Shown in pieces: positions 47,615-58,369 of a stretch of DNA of 64,000 nucleotides. Under the pieces are notes generated by a model. That model worked only from the letters and a program-made list of their open reading frames with translations, did not search any database and was not told where the DNA came from. The DNA is from Liolophura sinensis (Eukaryota > Mollusca > Polyplacophora > Chitonida > Chitonidae): positions 93,675,805 to 93,739,804 of the forward strand of contig NC_088295.1 in NCBI RefSeq assembly GCF_032854445.1, given 5' to 3'. The translations under genes were made by a program, and so were the position numbers. Position 1 is the first letter of the stretch. The number at the start of each line of letters is the position of its first letter.

Positions 47615-50600
47615 GTACGAAAAATTCTTATGGCTTACAATTGTTGTTGTTTATTGCAATAAAATACAACATTTTTCGAATGACAAGGTCATGTACTATT
47701 GATCATAATGTATTTTGGCTTTGTTCTGACATCGTTGTCGGAACTTCACTACTGAAAAAGGAACATCTATATCCATTAATTTGCGTTTGTTGTTGTTGTT
47801 GTTGCATGTGTGTGAGTGTAGAGTAGACAATGCGCCATCCTGCGTATAGAGTGTTCTAAGGTTGACTTTCAAAGTGATTATCGACACACACCTGAGTGTG
47901 AACTAGACACAATATGCTCTCCTTCGTGTGGTTTATTCTGCTATTGACTTTCGAAGTGATCAGTAGCTTTATGTAAACGCCAGATCTTGGAGCACAGCAC
48001 AGAATAGACACTTTACTGTAAGTCCCTATAGAGTATAGTCCAAAGCTAAGCAGGACGTACATACGTAATACCCAGCTTCGATGTAACCTAGATCCATGAG
48101 GACAATTTCACTAAAATAAAAACTTGAATGTTACCATATATTTGGTAGGCCTATGCCCCAATTACCTCTAACTCGAAATGTAAGAAAATCTATGGTAGTA
48201 TTGGCAAACCATCTTTTCACAGTAATCCAGCTGTTTGAATTTTTTAATTGTAGAAGTCTAACTAACATCAGCCATGTTTGGAATTTGAACTTTGAAAGTT
48301 TTATCCCAGCCAATATTGTATTTAAGAATTGCATGTGCTGTAAAGAGAAGGTTGGCTGGGAAAGAAGGGGTGTGGCAAGTTCATGCAGATATAGATGAGA
48401 CAAGGTGAGGTCTGTAGCAAAGTAACGTAGGTAAAAGGCGTGATTTTACGGTAGCTGCTAAAGTGACTCAATGACGCCATGGACACAGTAAAATCTTTTA
48501 GCAGCAAAAGTGCCGACGCTCTCTTGCCTAATTCTGTGTGTACTCCTGACACCCATGAAATGTCATTTTGGTATATTGCTACATGTGGAGTGAGTTCACA
48601 AAGGCAAAACTTCCACTGCAAATTTATCAATTATGTAGGCAGTCAAGAGAATTAGTAATGCTCAAGGACTTCACTCTTTTATTTACCTGTCTCAGTTAGT
48701 CCAAATTTTCTCACAACCACTTAAAGAAGATATTGTGATACACTTAGTAATGTGCTCTTGTTCTAGTTCGAAGTCGAATAAGATTTTCCAAAAAGCCTTA
48801 CTAACACTAAATTACCCGTCACGTTATGCTCTTGTTTTACCCACACACATTTAAGCTCTTACTGTCCTGTCCTCTATGGTTAGCTTTTTGCCTGGTAAAT
48901 CCAGTTTGAAATATTTTGACAAAGAGAGTATTCAGCATCTCTTCTCTGTTGAAGCTTTGTTTTTTACCTGCCAGTATGTGCACTTCTTATGTCACACAAG
49001 TCGTACACATCAAAATTCTTGATCATTTTTAATGGAGCAACTTCCGACTAGAACTGCATCATGCCATTATCTGCTGTAAATGGATAAAATTAATATGGCA
49101 TAGCCAGTATCCACCTCTTTTGCCAAAAAAAACAAGACATGGCCTGACTTGACTTCTACACATATTGTCTTCATTTACCTGATATTTCAAATGAGTAGAT
49201 AATAGGCTGTTAAAAGTAAAATTTTCCAGGTTAAGTTAAAACTGGAACCATTTAAAATCAACTCTTTAGGACTAATCTGCACACAACAAAGAAAGAGGTG
49301 AACTTGACCCAGTGTTTTAATGTTGCAGAGAATCGTGTTGAAATGAAAGTGAGACTGATATTGCTACAGAAAATTCAGCATAACACAGAATATGCATGTT
49401 TAGTGTTTGCTGTCTTTGAAATTAATGAGGGTCAAGCCTCATACGTGTATTTCTATTAATTCACTTGAAGTGAAATCCCCAGATGCATAATTCAGGTATT
49501 TAGCCACAATCATAGCAGTGTCAAAGGTGTAACTGTTGTGATGAATGATCAGGAAAATTTCCTACAGATGGGAGGAAAGAATTGGGCGCTGTTTCCACCC
49601 TTGACTAAAATTTGCTAGTGCTACCATTTGTAAACTATGTTCACAACATGTAAATTTCGACACACAGGGCAGCAAATTTTAGTGCACTAATCCTACATGC
49701 TGATACTTGTAGGATTTGGGTGGAGAGGAGGACATAGTGTCATACTTTTCTATGTGCCCTTTGAGTTTGTTTTTTATTAATATTTATTTATTTATTTATT
49801 TGATTGGTGATTTACGCCGTACTCAAGAATATTTCACTGATACGATGTTGGCCAACATTATGGTGGGAGAAAACCGAGCAGAGCCTGGGGGAAACCCACG
49901 ACCATCCGCAGGTTGCTTGAAGACCTACCCACTTACGGCCAGAGAGGAAGCCAGCATGAGCTGGACTTGAACTCACAGCGACCGCATTGGTGAGAGGCTC
50001 CTGGGTCATTAAGCTGCGCTAGCGCGTGTTTTTTGTTAATATGCATCTTGAATCCACAATACCTGCATGTACAAAGGTCAAATGAAGCAGTGGTGTACCA
50101 CTGCCAACATTTACCAGAGAACTATTTATTTGCATCAGGTAATCCCCCTCGGTGAGTTAATCTCCATAACCACTGGGAACTAAGAAAACATCACTGCCTT
50201 AGTTCACAACATGTGACACATTTTATCAGAGTTAAAGTATTCCTAAATCTGAATTTGATGCTTACCTTGAAGTGTGAGAAAAAGAGGAGGAAATGGAAAA
50301 TGAGAATGTGAAATGAAAAAAAGATAATGGCCAAATTTAACCCCTGAGAGGTTCAAGAATGCCTTATGTCAGATTTAGTCTGAACCGAAGAACTGTTCAC
50401 AGTGCTAAAATTGTTACCTGTCTTTAATTGTTTTATTTTAATGGTTAAGGTTGTCTTAGATTTTCATATTAAAAATGTAATAACAAATATATGATGAGGA
50501 ACACTAGCAGAAGTTAAGACAGGTCTGGCTTCAATGTTTAAAACAGCTTTCCGATCCTAGAGACTTCAGTGTGGAATGAGACAATTGCTCTCGTGTTGAT

Positions 50601-53600
50601 TCCACTGATTCTGAGTGTCAGTTTTGACGAGTGGAAATTTTCATTTTTATTTTGACTGCATATGGTATGGTGTTAAACATTAGAATACATGACGGTGGAA
50701 AATTGAACCTCTAGGGCTGGAGTGGTAATATGTTGTCACATTCTGTTTTAGCCGGCTAAGAAACCTGACCCAAAGGGAAAGGCTGCCCCAGCCAAGAAGA
50801 AGGAAGGAGGAGGAGGTGGCAAGGCCAAGAAGAAGGTGAGCTGTGTAAAGGAAATTGACTGGGTAGGGGAGATATTGAGGCTGTGAAGGCCTGAGACAAC
50901 CCAGCAGGTTAAAAAATGCAAGGGGAGGATGTTGTGTGTGGCTGTGAAGGCCTGAGACAACCCAGCAGGTTAAAAAAACGCAAGGGGAGGATGTTGTGTG
51001 TCTACAATAACAGAATCACTATGGCTCAGTATGCACTAGACAACCCAGCCAGTTAAGAAAGGCTAGAGGAGGATGTTCAGTGTCACCAGAATCCTTGTGG
51101 TTGTGGCCTGTGTGGCAGAGTGGGGTAACACACCAGCATGGCACACCAGATTCCTTCCCGGCCTCCTACCTGGGAAGGTCTGCCAGCAACCTGTGGATGT
51201 TCATGGGTTCCCCTGGGCTCTTCCCAGTTTCCTCCCACCTTAATGCTCACCGCCATCGTATAAGTATTCTTCAGTACGGTGTGAAACGCCAATCAGATAA
51301 ATATCCTTAGCTTTAAATGCTTTTTTTATTTCCACATTTCCTTTTTTGTTTTAACTTGGCCAAGTGAATACAACTTGACTTTTATAAACAAACCTGTGGT
51401 TGTTTACATGTGAAGTTATGACTTTTTATTTCATGAAAAAAAAAATGTTTGTTTTTGGTTTTGTAGAAGTGGTCTAAGGGAAAGGTGCGAGACAAGCTGA
51501 ACAACCTCATCTTGTTTGACAAGGCTACATATGACAAGCTGTACAAAGAGGTTCCAAGCTACAAGCTTATCACACCATCAGTTGTGTCTGAGAGGTTGAA
51601 GGTCAGAGGGTCTCTGGCAAGGGCAGCTCTAAAGGAATTACATTCAAAAGGTAATATGGCATTTCTGCATTCAGGGTTTGAATTTACTGGAATCGACATT
51701 GTGTAGATCTACCAGTGTATCCACAAGCATTCTGTAGTCACTGGAAGTACAGTAATGTCACCAGGAATAATTGGTTCATAGTGAATGAGAAGGTGTAACT
51801 TACATGCATTCCATGAAAAAGTAGTTTTCCTCAACTCCTGTGTATACAGTGCAATATAAGTATGTTCCCCCCAAAACGTTGTGATATCTCCCGTGGTTTA
51901 TACCAAATGGCAGTGAAATTCTGCACACACTATCCGAGTAATCCGGAGGACGTGGTATGTCAAAGAGTAATGTGCAGGTGTAGTTGTGCGCTAATGGGCA
52001 TGTGCAAACAGAGAATTGGTCGATTTCGAAAATTTCATGAAAGGAAACAAAAGGATTTTTGAAAGGCAATTCTTTATTTTATCTGTGGCTCAGTCGGTTA
52101 GTGCGCTAGCGCAGCGTAATGACCCAGGAGTCTCTCACCAATGCAGTCGCTGTGAGTTCAAGTCCAGCTCATGCTGGCTTCCTCTCCGGCCATAAGTGGG
52201 AAGGTCTGCCAGCAACCAGCCGATGGTCATGGGTTTCCCCCGGGCTCTGCCCGGTTTCCACCCACCATAATGCTGGCCGCCGTTGTATAAGTGAAATATT
52301 CTTGAGTACGGCGTAAATCACCAATCAAATAAATAAATAAATAAATATTTTATCACAGAATTCGATCATGTTCACTCGATGACCAGTAATTATCAATATC
52401 GTGTGTAGCCGCCACGAGATTGTATCACATTTCGACAACGTGCTTTCATTGTGTTGATGAGGCGTGCGATCCGACATTGCGGGATGGCTAACCACTCTTC
52501 CTGAGAACATGCGGGCCACTGGATCCTGTCAATGCCTTAAGTTTGGAAGAAGTCATTCGCAATCCTTCCACAATGTGGACGTGCATTGTCGTCCATGAAG
52601 AAAAATCCATCTTCAACGGCAGCTGCGTAGGGCAAAATTGAACAACGTAGCCAGCAGCGTTCAAGTTTCCCTCAGTTGCAACCAGATCGGTCTTGCCTGT
52701 CAACCTGATGCCTGCCCAGGCCATTACGCTGCCCCCATCAAAGGGCGTTAGTGGCTGCATGCAGCACTCTGCATCTCGGAGACACGCGATTCGTTTGTGG
52801 CCCACTCCAGACGCTCTGTTTCATGACAGAGGCTTTCTTCACCGGGACGTTCTCTGGCGGCTTGTAGATGTCTGCTGATTGTTTGGGCACTCAACCCTCT
52901 TGCCCCGACACCAGCATGATCTTGAACCTCTGGTGCTGAAATTCAGAATGGATGTTAAGTGACATGACGAGCAAGTTGAATCTGCGCTAGAGTCGAAAAA
53001 TTGCATTGGTTATTTGTTTTGTGTGTGTCACACTCAGACCCTTATACCTGATGTGGTTCTGTCCCTTAGTGTGATGTTTACGGGTCGCCGATCTTGTCTT
53101 GATGTGGTTGCCCTGGACCTTCCACTTCTTGGCAGGTCCTTGACATCTCCTGATGCGAGAAACTGCACTTGAAATTTCTGAATGGCGTTTGGTGTCACTT
53201 CCATCCAATGTGCAACCTGTTTTACAGGGGTGTTAGCCTCCACAAGGCCAATTGCAATCACCCTGTCTGTATTCTGTAATCAAGGCATGGTATACCGCAG
53301 TCACAAAACGTGCAGCATTGAGTGTCCAAGACTTGTGGACAGTAATGTGGGTGAGTCAGGTCTGAGAACCTTTTATTGACCATCTCAGACCTCATGCAGG
53401 TCATGTTTAACCTTCTGAATTTCTTGTGTTTATTTATTTATTTGGTTGGTGTTTTACGCTGTACTCAAGAATATTTTACTTATATGACGGCGGCCAGCAT
53501 TATGGTGGGAGGAAACCTGGCAGAGCCTGGGGGAAACCCACGACCATCCGCAGGTTGCTGCAGACTTTCCTCGCATCTAGCTGGAGACGAAGCCAGCATG

Positions 53601-54455
53601 AGCTGGACTTGAACTCACAATGACCGCATTAGTAAGAGACTCCTGGGTCATTATGCTGCACTAGCATGCTAACCGACTGAGCCACGGAGGCCCCCCATTT
53701 TCTTGTGGTGCGAGTCATGTCCTAAATGTTTTAGGACTTCCGGATATTTCAGGACTGGTAACACGAATTCTCTGATGAAATCAAAATTTGGCGGTAAAAA
53801 ATCTGGTTGACTCCTTTTGTGAAATTTTCATTATCGACCGATTTTCAGTTTCCGCATACCCATTAGCACAACTGCACCTGCACGTTAATCCTTGATATAC
53901 CACGTCTGCCGGATTCCTGGAATGGTGTGAGCAAAATTTCATGGCGATCTGGTACATATCAAGGGAGATATCAAACAACATTTGGGGAGGAACTTACTTC
54001 TGTTGCACTGTTCATATGTACCAGTCGTAGTGAGTTTTTCTGATGTACCGTTAACATACCTTTGAAACAAATCCAGCAAAGATAGGCCTGGAAGGTCTGC
54101 CAGCAGTCTGCGAATGGTCGTGACATTCCCCATGCTCTGCTTGGTTTACTCTCGCCATAGTGCCGGCCACTGTTATGTAAGTGAAATATTGTTGAGTACA
54201 GCGTAAAACACCAGTCAGATAAGTATAACTAGTGAAGTGTTTGTTGACGCCTTTTTAATTTTAAAGGCAGTTTGTGCTTTAGGTTTCTGCTACATGTAAG
54301 TTCTAACCAGTATGTTACTGTAGTCATGAATAGGGGTAGGCATTAAAAGTGAAATCTTTGTCTTTGCAGGTTTGATTCGCTTGATATCAAAGCACCACTC
54401 CCAGATTATTTACACAAGAGCCACGAAGGCGGACGCCGAGGAGCCAGCAGCATGA
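47612..54455 (+). CDS. RPS25: 40S ribosomal protein eS25 (RPS25), complete
   Basis: Four coding exons: 47612-47614 (ATG only, donor GTACGA), 50752-50835, 51467-51650 and 54370-54455 (TGA 54453-54455). They encode 118 aa against 125 in man. Exon 2 gives the basic tail [20 protein letters not shown] ending KAKKK. Exon 3 gives [20 protein letters not shown], then [20 protein letters not shown], the winged-helix core. Exon 4 gives [20 protein letters not shown]. eS25 sits in the head of the small subunit and is needed for IRES-driven translation in characterised species. The start is preceded by a TOP-like tract, as expected for a ribosomal protein gene. Intron 3 carries a Tc1-like transposon with nested SINEs. 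Confidence 0.97.
47615..49770. other. RPS25: RPS25 intron 1, no gene recognised
   Basis: A/T-rich intron. I looked for a box C/D or H/ACA snoRNA, as ribosomal protein introns often host them, and found no convincing pair of boxes. Confidence 0.5.
49785..50027 (-). mobile_element. tRNA-derived SINE with target-site duplication
   Basis: Complete body from TATTTATTTATTTGATTGGT to the A-box end GCGCTAGCGCG. GTTTTTTATTAATAT on the left and GTTTTTTGTTAATAT on the right flank it: a 15-bp duplication with one change. Located in RPS25 intron 1. Confidence 0.9.
50866..51075. repeat. Short tandem repeat, about 65-bp unit, three copies
   Basis: GACAACCCAGCAGGTTAAAA plus GGGGAGGATGTTGTGTG in RPS25 intron 2; the third copy is diverged. 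Confidence 0.8.
51095..51303 (+). mobile_element. Diverged SINE
   Basis: GGGAAGGTCTGCCAGCAACC, GTTTCCTCCCACCTTAATGC and CGCCAATCAGATAAAT match the family; the head is altered. Confidence 0.75.
52084..52345 (+). mobile_element. tRNA-derived SINE inside the Tc1-like element, with target-site duplication
   Basis: The best-preserved copy: A box TGGCTCAGTCGG, B box GAGTTCAAGTCC, body, and tail ATAAATAAATAAATA. TATTTTATC flanks it at 52075-52083 and 52346-52354. Confidence 0.92.
52345..53265 (-). pseudogene. Tc1-like transposase remnant
   Basis: The N-terminal helix-turn-helix part is recognisable: [32 protein letters not shown] and [11 protein letters not shown]. Further on, [20 protein letters not shown] and [13 protein letters not shown] match the catalytic domain and its second Asp. 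The usual DESRF block with the first Asp is not recognisable, and the frame changes several times, including a stop soon after DDNARPH. So the enzyme is inactive. Family: Tc1/mariner, DDE transposases that cut and paste at TA. Confidence 0.85.
53429..53698 (-). mobile_element. tRNA-derived SINE inside the Tc1-like element, with target-site duplication
   Basis: Full length from TTTATTTATTTGGTTGGTG to CCGACTGAGCCACGGAGGCC. TTTCTTGTG flanks it at 53420-53428 and 53699-53707. Confidence 0.92.
54086..54225 (+). mobile_element. SINE, head missing
   Basis: GGAAGGTCTGCCAGCAGTCT, then GTAAGTGAAATATTGTTGAG and ACACCAGTCAGATAAGTA, just right of the Tc1-like element. Confidence 0.75.
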
Positions 54456-54489
54456 TCTAGATTACCACTTTTATCAAGCTGAGGGAGAA

Positions 54490-54495
54490 AATAAA
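54490..54495 (+). terminator. RPS25: RPS25 polyadenylation signal AATAAA
   Basis: AATAAA occurs 35 bases after the stop codon and is followed by A-rich then T/G-rich DNA, giving a short 3' UTR typical of ribosomal protein genes. Confidence 0.7.
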
Positions 54496-54724
54496 AAAAA
54501 ATTTGTGAATATCTGTGTTGGTATATTTACTGTAGGTTTATCATCATGCATTGTGATTCCCTCGTGCTTATTGAGCATTTAGCGATCAGTGTAAGTAGTT
54601 CTAGCACATAGGAAGCTAGGTGTCCAGACTGGGTTAGATGATAGGCCACAGTTAAATGGTACATAGCTGGTAAGCTGGAACTGATCACCTGTATCCTCCG
54701 AAGGGGTGCCCTCTGAACACAATC

Positions 54725-54785
54725 CTGGCTGTTGTTTAAGTGAAATACTTTTGAGAACGGCGTAAAATGCCACTCACACAGCTAA
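54725..54785 (+). mobile_element. SINE 3' end fragment
   Basis: TTTAAGTGAAATACTTTTGA followed by GAACGGCGTAAAATGCCA is a diverged SINE tail. Confidence 0.5.
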
Positions 54786-55057
54786 GAAAAAAAGGAGCAC
54801 CAATCAGGACAACACTCCGACAGATTAAACTCCAAGAAGGATGGTTTCATGATGTATAGCTGTCTTGGCTCGGCTCTGGATCTGCACTCAGCAGGTGGGA
54901 AAAAGATCAGCTGTTGGCAGCATCCTGCTACTAACGTACAACATTGTTGTGACATGATTGGATTAATGTTTAAAGTTAAGTACCTTTATAACGGTAACTG
55001 CATGCAATATAGGTATTGCCTGTACATTTACCAACCTCGGAGCTGAATTGAATTTCT

Positions 55058-55130
55058 TTCAGCGAGTGATAGCTTAGACAACTTTCAGAGATCACTGGTT
55101 CAAATCTCCATCTGGTACAAGTATGTGAGC
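55058..55130 (+). mobile_element. tRNA-like SINE head, possible third family
   Basis: GCGAGTGATAGCTTAGACAA, then GAGATCACTGGTTCAAATCT CC resembles A and B boxes of Pol III promoters. It faces a similar stretch at 55395-55465 on the other strand. Confidence 0.4.
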
Positions 55131-55394
55131 AGCATTACTTGCATACGTGTAACAGAGATGCATAGTAAAACTCACCTTTTCTTCGTGGTTTGGAGAGTGC
55201 AATAGTGGGTTATAAGTGTTATATACGTCTGGGGTGGAGGGAATTGTCCTTTTGTGGTAGAAGCGTAAACTGTTAATCCAGAGGTCAATGGCTTTACTCC
55301 CAGATTGTCCAGCAAGGAGAATCCAACAAAGAAATAAGAAACCCTCGCAACCTTGCTGGTACATGTAGCTGCCAGTGTAATTGGGCTTACTGTA

Positions 55395-55465
55395 CCAGTT
55401 GGGGATTTGAATTGGTGATCTCTGGGTTTTCTGCCCACACGTCTACCACCAGACTATAAAGAAAC
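55395..55465 (-). mobile_element. tRNA-like SINE head, possible third family
   Basis: On the minus strand AGTCTGGTGGTAGACGTGTG, then GAGATCACCAATTCAAATCC CC: the same layout as 55058-55130 in opposite orientation. Confidence 0.4.
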
Positions 55466-57484
55466 TTGAGACGAAGCAACTTGTTTGGAAGGTGGGGTGG
55501 AGGGGTTGAACAACATCCTTTGGGACTGAGCTGGGCTTCTACCATTAGACCCGAGGGAAATCCATGCCGGCCCCGTCATACATGTACGTGTAGATAGCCG
55601 GAGCATTCCGCCTAGCTGTTATAATAGTGCAATATTAAACTCCAGCATCCAATTTCAACCCAAGCTATTGCCAGCCTCCAGCCAGATTTTCAGCGGTTAT
55701 AAGAATGGATCTTGCTTTCTAATATAATGGGACTGCCACAGCTGTTCCAAAGGATCACCACAGTTTTGTTGCGGAGAAATACTGACATTCAACAGGTACA
55801 GGGTTGAAGTTGAAGTATGGTGTAACTACGGAATTGGTTGCCATGAATCTTACTTCGGGTTCACATCCTACCTTAACAGGCCTTGAAAACACAAATACTA
55901 CCTTCAAAAGGTCTCGATAATTAACATTTGTGCTATGTTCATCTTTTTTTGTTTTTTTTTTTTTTTTTTATTCAGTATTTGAGACAAATGTTTTTTGTTG
56001 AAATACATGTAGTTATAAAAAAAAAAATAGTACAGACTGACAGACAAGACCACGGAAGCTGTATCCCGCTGTGGCCTGCATGTCTTCGCAAGGTACCAGT
56101 CAGTGTGTTCGGCACAACTCGTTAGTGTTACGAAAATCTCTGATCTTAAGTAGTAGCTTTGTTGTCTCTCTCAAACGTTTGTCATCATGTACACATGTAT
56201 CGAGATTTGAAAGACGGCCATGGATAATTATTGAAAAGTGTATTCACATCTTTCGAACGACAACGTGACCCACAGCGTAAGCCGACTTACTACTGATGCA
56301 CCGGAGTCGTGGCATTTATTTAAAGAAAGCTTTAAAGATGTATGTGTTTTCTCCTGGCATAACACTGTATAGCCTACAGTTCAGTTTGGTAACAATATAG
56401 TGAGTGTCACATATTTGTGTCATTAAACTTTTACTTCAGACCTAAAAAATCTTTTTAGTTTAGTTAAGAAAATAGTCACAAAGGTCTTGAAAAATGTCAA
56501 GTTAACCTTGAAAAAGTCTTGAATAAATTCGGAGCATGAGCTAAAAACTGAGGAAATAGCTGAGAATGGATAGATTGTAACTGCCACCTCAAAGTTCTCT
56601 GAAAGAGACCCATACTTTGTTTATTTGGTATTTGTTTATTCGTGATTTCTCATTACAAGCACAAATGCATTCAATGGCTGTTGAAAGCACCGATTGCCCA
56701 ACTGGTGCGCATGCCCTATGAGATACGAAGCAAGCTTCCACTGAGAACTGCACTTTTCTGAACAGAAAGTTCTCGAACATCATGGTACTACACAGCTGGT
56801 GCATGCTTCAGCCAGGTGCCGAGCACTGTTCACAAGTATGCCTAAATAGGCCCAGGACTGGAGTTAAACCTCAGAGGATGGGTCACCAGTTAAATACACC
56901 CACACCTGCAGAGTCAGCATCGCTGCTACATCTACCCAAATATTCACTGATCAAACTCATGCTCTTTATTCTTAGAAAAGAACTAGTATCGTAAATACAC
57001 CAATATACTCCCCACTTTCCCCCGCAAGAATTCAGCTTTTTATCAAGGGTGTGTACTATACAGTAGAACGGATGTCGGGTGATTTATTTCCATCAAAACT
57101 GGCAGATGATAACTCCAACGAGTGCTCAGAAATGTGCCAGGAAACAGTAAGTAAACATGGCTACCCGGTACTTCCCGGCATGTAATCAATAAAATTGTTC
57201 GAAACAAACAACAAAGAAAATTAATTCATGATATGTAAGTGAGATTTTTAAGAAGGCAAAGGTGAAGTTCTTAAAAGATCGAATCTCAAAAATAAATATT
57301 AAAAGAAGGACACGTCAGAGACATATGAAGGCTACATGTTGGTCGAAGTCAAGTGTTAATAGGCACAAACACATGGTTTCGGGGTGCACTCATATTAATG
57401 GTTTTTCGGGTCGCTCGTCCGTTGTAAATCTTTCAGAGTCTTGAGTCCTCGTCATCAAACAGTTTTAAGTTTTCGTTGAGCCAG

Positions 57485-58015
57485 TTATTTTAATAGAGAA
57501 GCCACTAACTTAGGAAGCTCTTGTAAGGATACAGCAAGCCCTATGCCGATCGATGCGGCCGCCATCTTAAGTTGCGTTGCCAATTTACCTGTCACTTGCA
57601 GGTTGGTAGGCCCTGTAAGGAGGTCTAACATGTAAACTGAGTTATCGTAAAATAGAACAGAACTCATACAATATACGTATTTACATGATAAATACACAGG
57701 TATGGCTTCATAATATAACCTGGTACCTATAACACCGCGGGCTGACCACGTGTTGGCAGGTGTCAAAACTCGCTGGCGCACAGCATGTATCAGCTGATTA
57801 CGGTTGATCGCGATCGATAGGAGACCACACACTGTGAAGCCTTTTCTAAGCGGACTATTATGGGAACATACACCGAGCGAATAATGGGGGTGCGTCAAAT
57901 ACATAGGTACAGATGTTTTTCCAGAATACATATGGCCAAGTTTACCTTCCAAATTATACGCGAATGCAAAGTATACAGATGCATTTACTGTATTTATTGC
58001 AACACATCCAAACAA
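57485..58015 (-). CDS. Unrecognised open frame of 176 codons
   Basis: The longest non-repetitive open frame on the right side of the window. It resembles no family known to me. Inside it, an ATG at 57563-57565 stands in AAGATGGCGGCC, a strong Kozak-like context, but only 26 codons remain to the stop and no donor site is evident. Probably chance, or the first exon of an unknown gene. Confidence 0.15.
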   Translation of the reverse strand: MFGCVAINTVNASVYFAFAYNLEGKLGHMYSGKTSVPMYLTHPHYSLGVCSHNSPLRKGFTVCGLLSIAINRNQLIHAVRQRVLTPANTWSARGVIGTRLYYEAIPVYLSCKYVYCMSSVLFYDNSVYMLDLLTGPTNLQVTGKLATQLKMAAASIGIGLAVSLQELPKLVASLLK

Positions 58016-58194
58016 AGGTGTAAATATTGATGTTTTCGACTTTTTATCAATACTGGCACATTAAATACATAAACCTGTGTCTTATTAGCGTGTCTTAACA
58101 ATTCAAATATGCGAAAAAAAAAAGTTATCTTTAAAAAAATCCTACCCACACCCCAAGTGGAGAGAAAACCTTGTCTGACATGTTAGGAAAGCTA

Positions 58195-58350
58195 CTCATA
58201 CCTTGTGGGCCCCACCCGAGCCATTATACTGATATGGACGCTACACTATCCCCTTAATGCTGAACGCCAAGCCAGGAAGTTACAACTTCCACTTTTAAGG
58301 TCTTAGGCGTGACCCTAGATCTCCCGACGCTCTACCAACTGAACTATTGG
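58195..58350 (-). mobile_element. Short retroposon of the second family, truncated
   Basis: Reverse complement of the element at 27090: CCATTATACTGATATGGACG, ACACTATCCCCTTAATGCTG and GGAAGTTACAACTTCCACTT, then a tRNA-like ..CTCTACCAACTGAACTA. It borders the large satellite on its left. Confidence 0.75.
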
Positions 58351-58369
58351 GATTGGTCACTGTAATAGA

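Larger units (their letters stand above)
51847..54010 (-). mobile_element. Tc1-like DNA transposon with ~230-bp inverted repeats, two SINEs nested
   Basis: The ends read CAGTGCAA inward on both sides (51847 and 54010); TA precedes the left end. Inverted repeats (about 51847-52080 and 53775-54010) are roughly three-quarters identical by eye. The total is 2,164 bases; without the two SINEs about 1.6 kb, the usual Tc1 size. The transposase remnant runs on the minus strand (about 53265-52345). It is inserted in RPS25 intron 3. Confidence 0.85.
54800..57480. other. Intergenic region right of RPS25, no gene recognised
   Basis: No conserved coding sequence found. Two tRNA-like stretches lie within it and are listed separately. 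T-rich runs occur near 55930-55970. Confidence 0.4.

Noticed and set aside
49535-49610. Possible box C/D snoRNA (GTGATGAATG) in RPS25 intron 1
   Set aside because: No matching D box at a proper distance and no terminal stem.
52084-52180. Functional tRNA gene
   Set aside because: A and B boxes are present but the rest does not fold as a tRNA; it is the head of a SINE with target-site duplication.
51862-53981. Two similar Cys-rich frames (66 codons each) at 51862-52062 on + and 53781-53981 on -
   Set aside because: They are the two inverted repeats of the Tc1-like element read as protein, not a duplicated gene.
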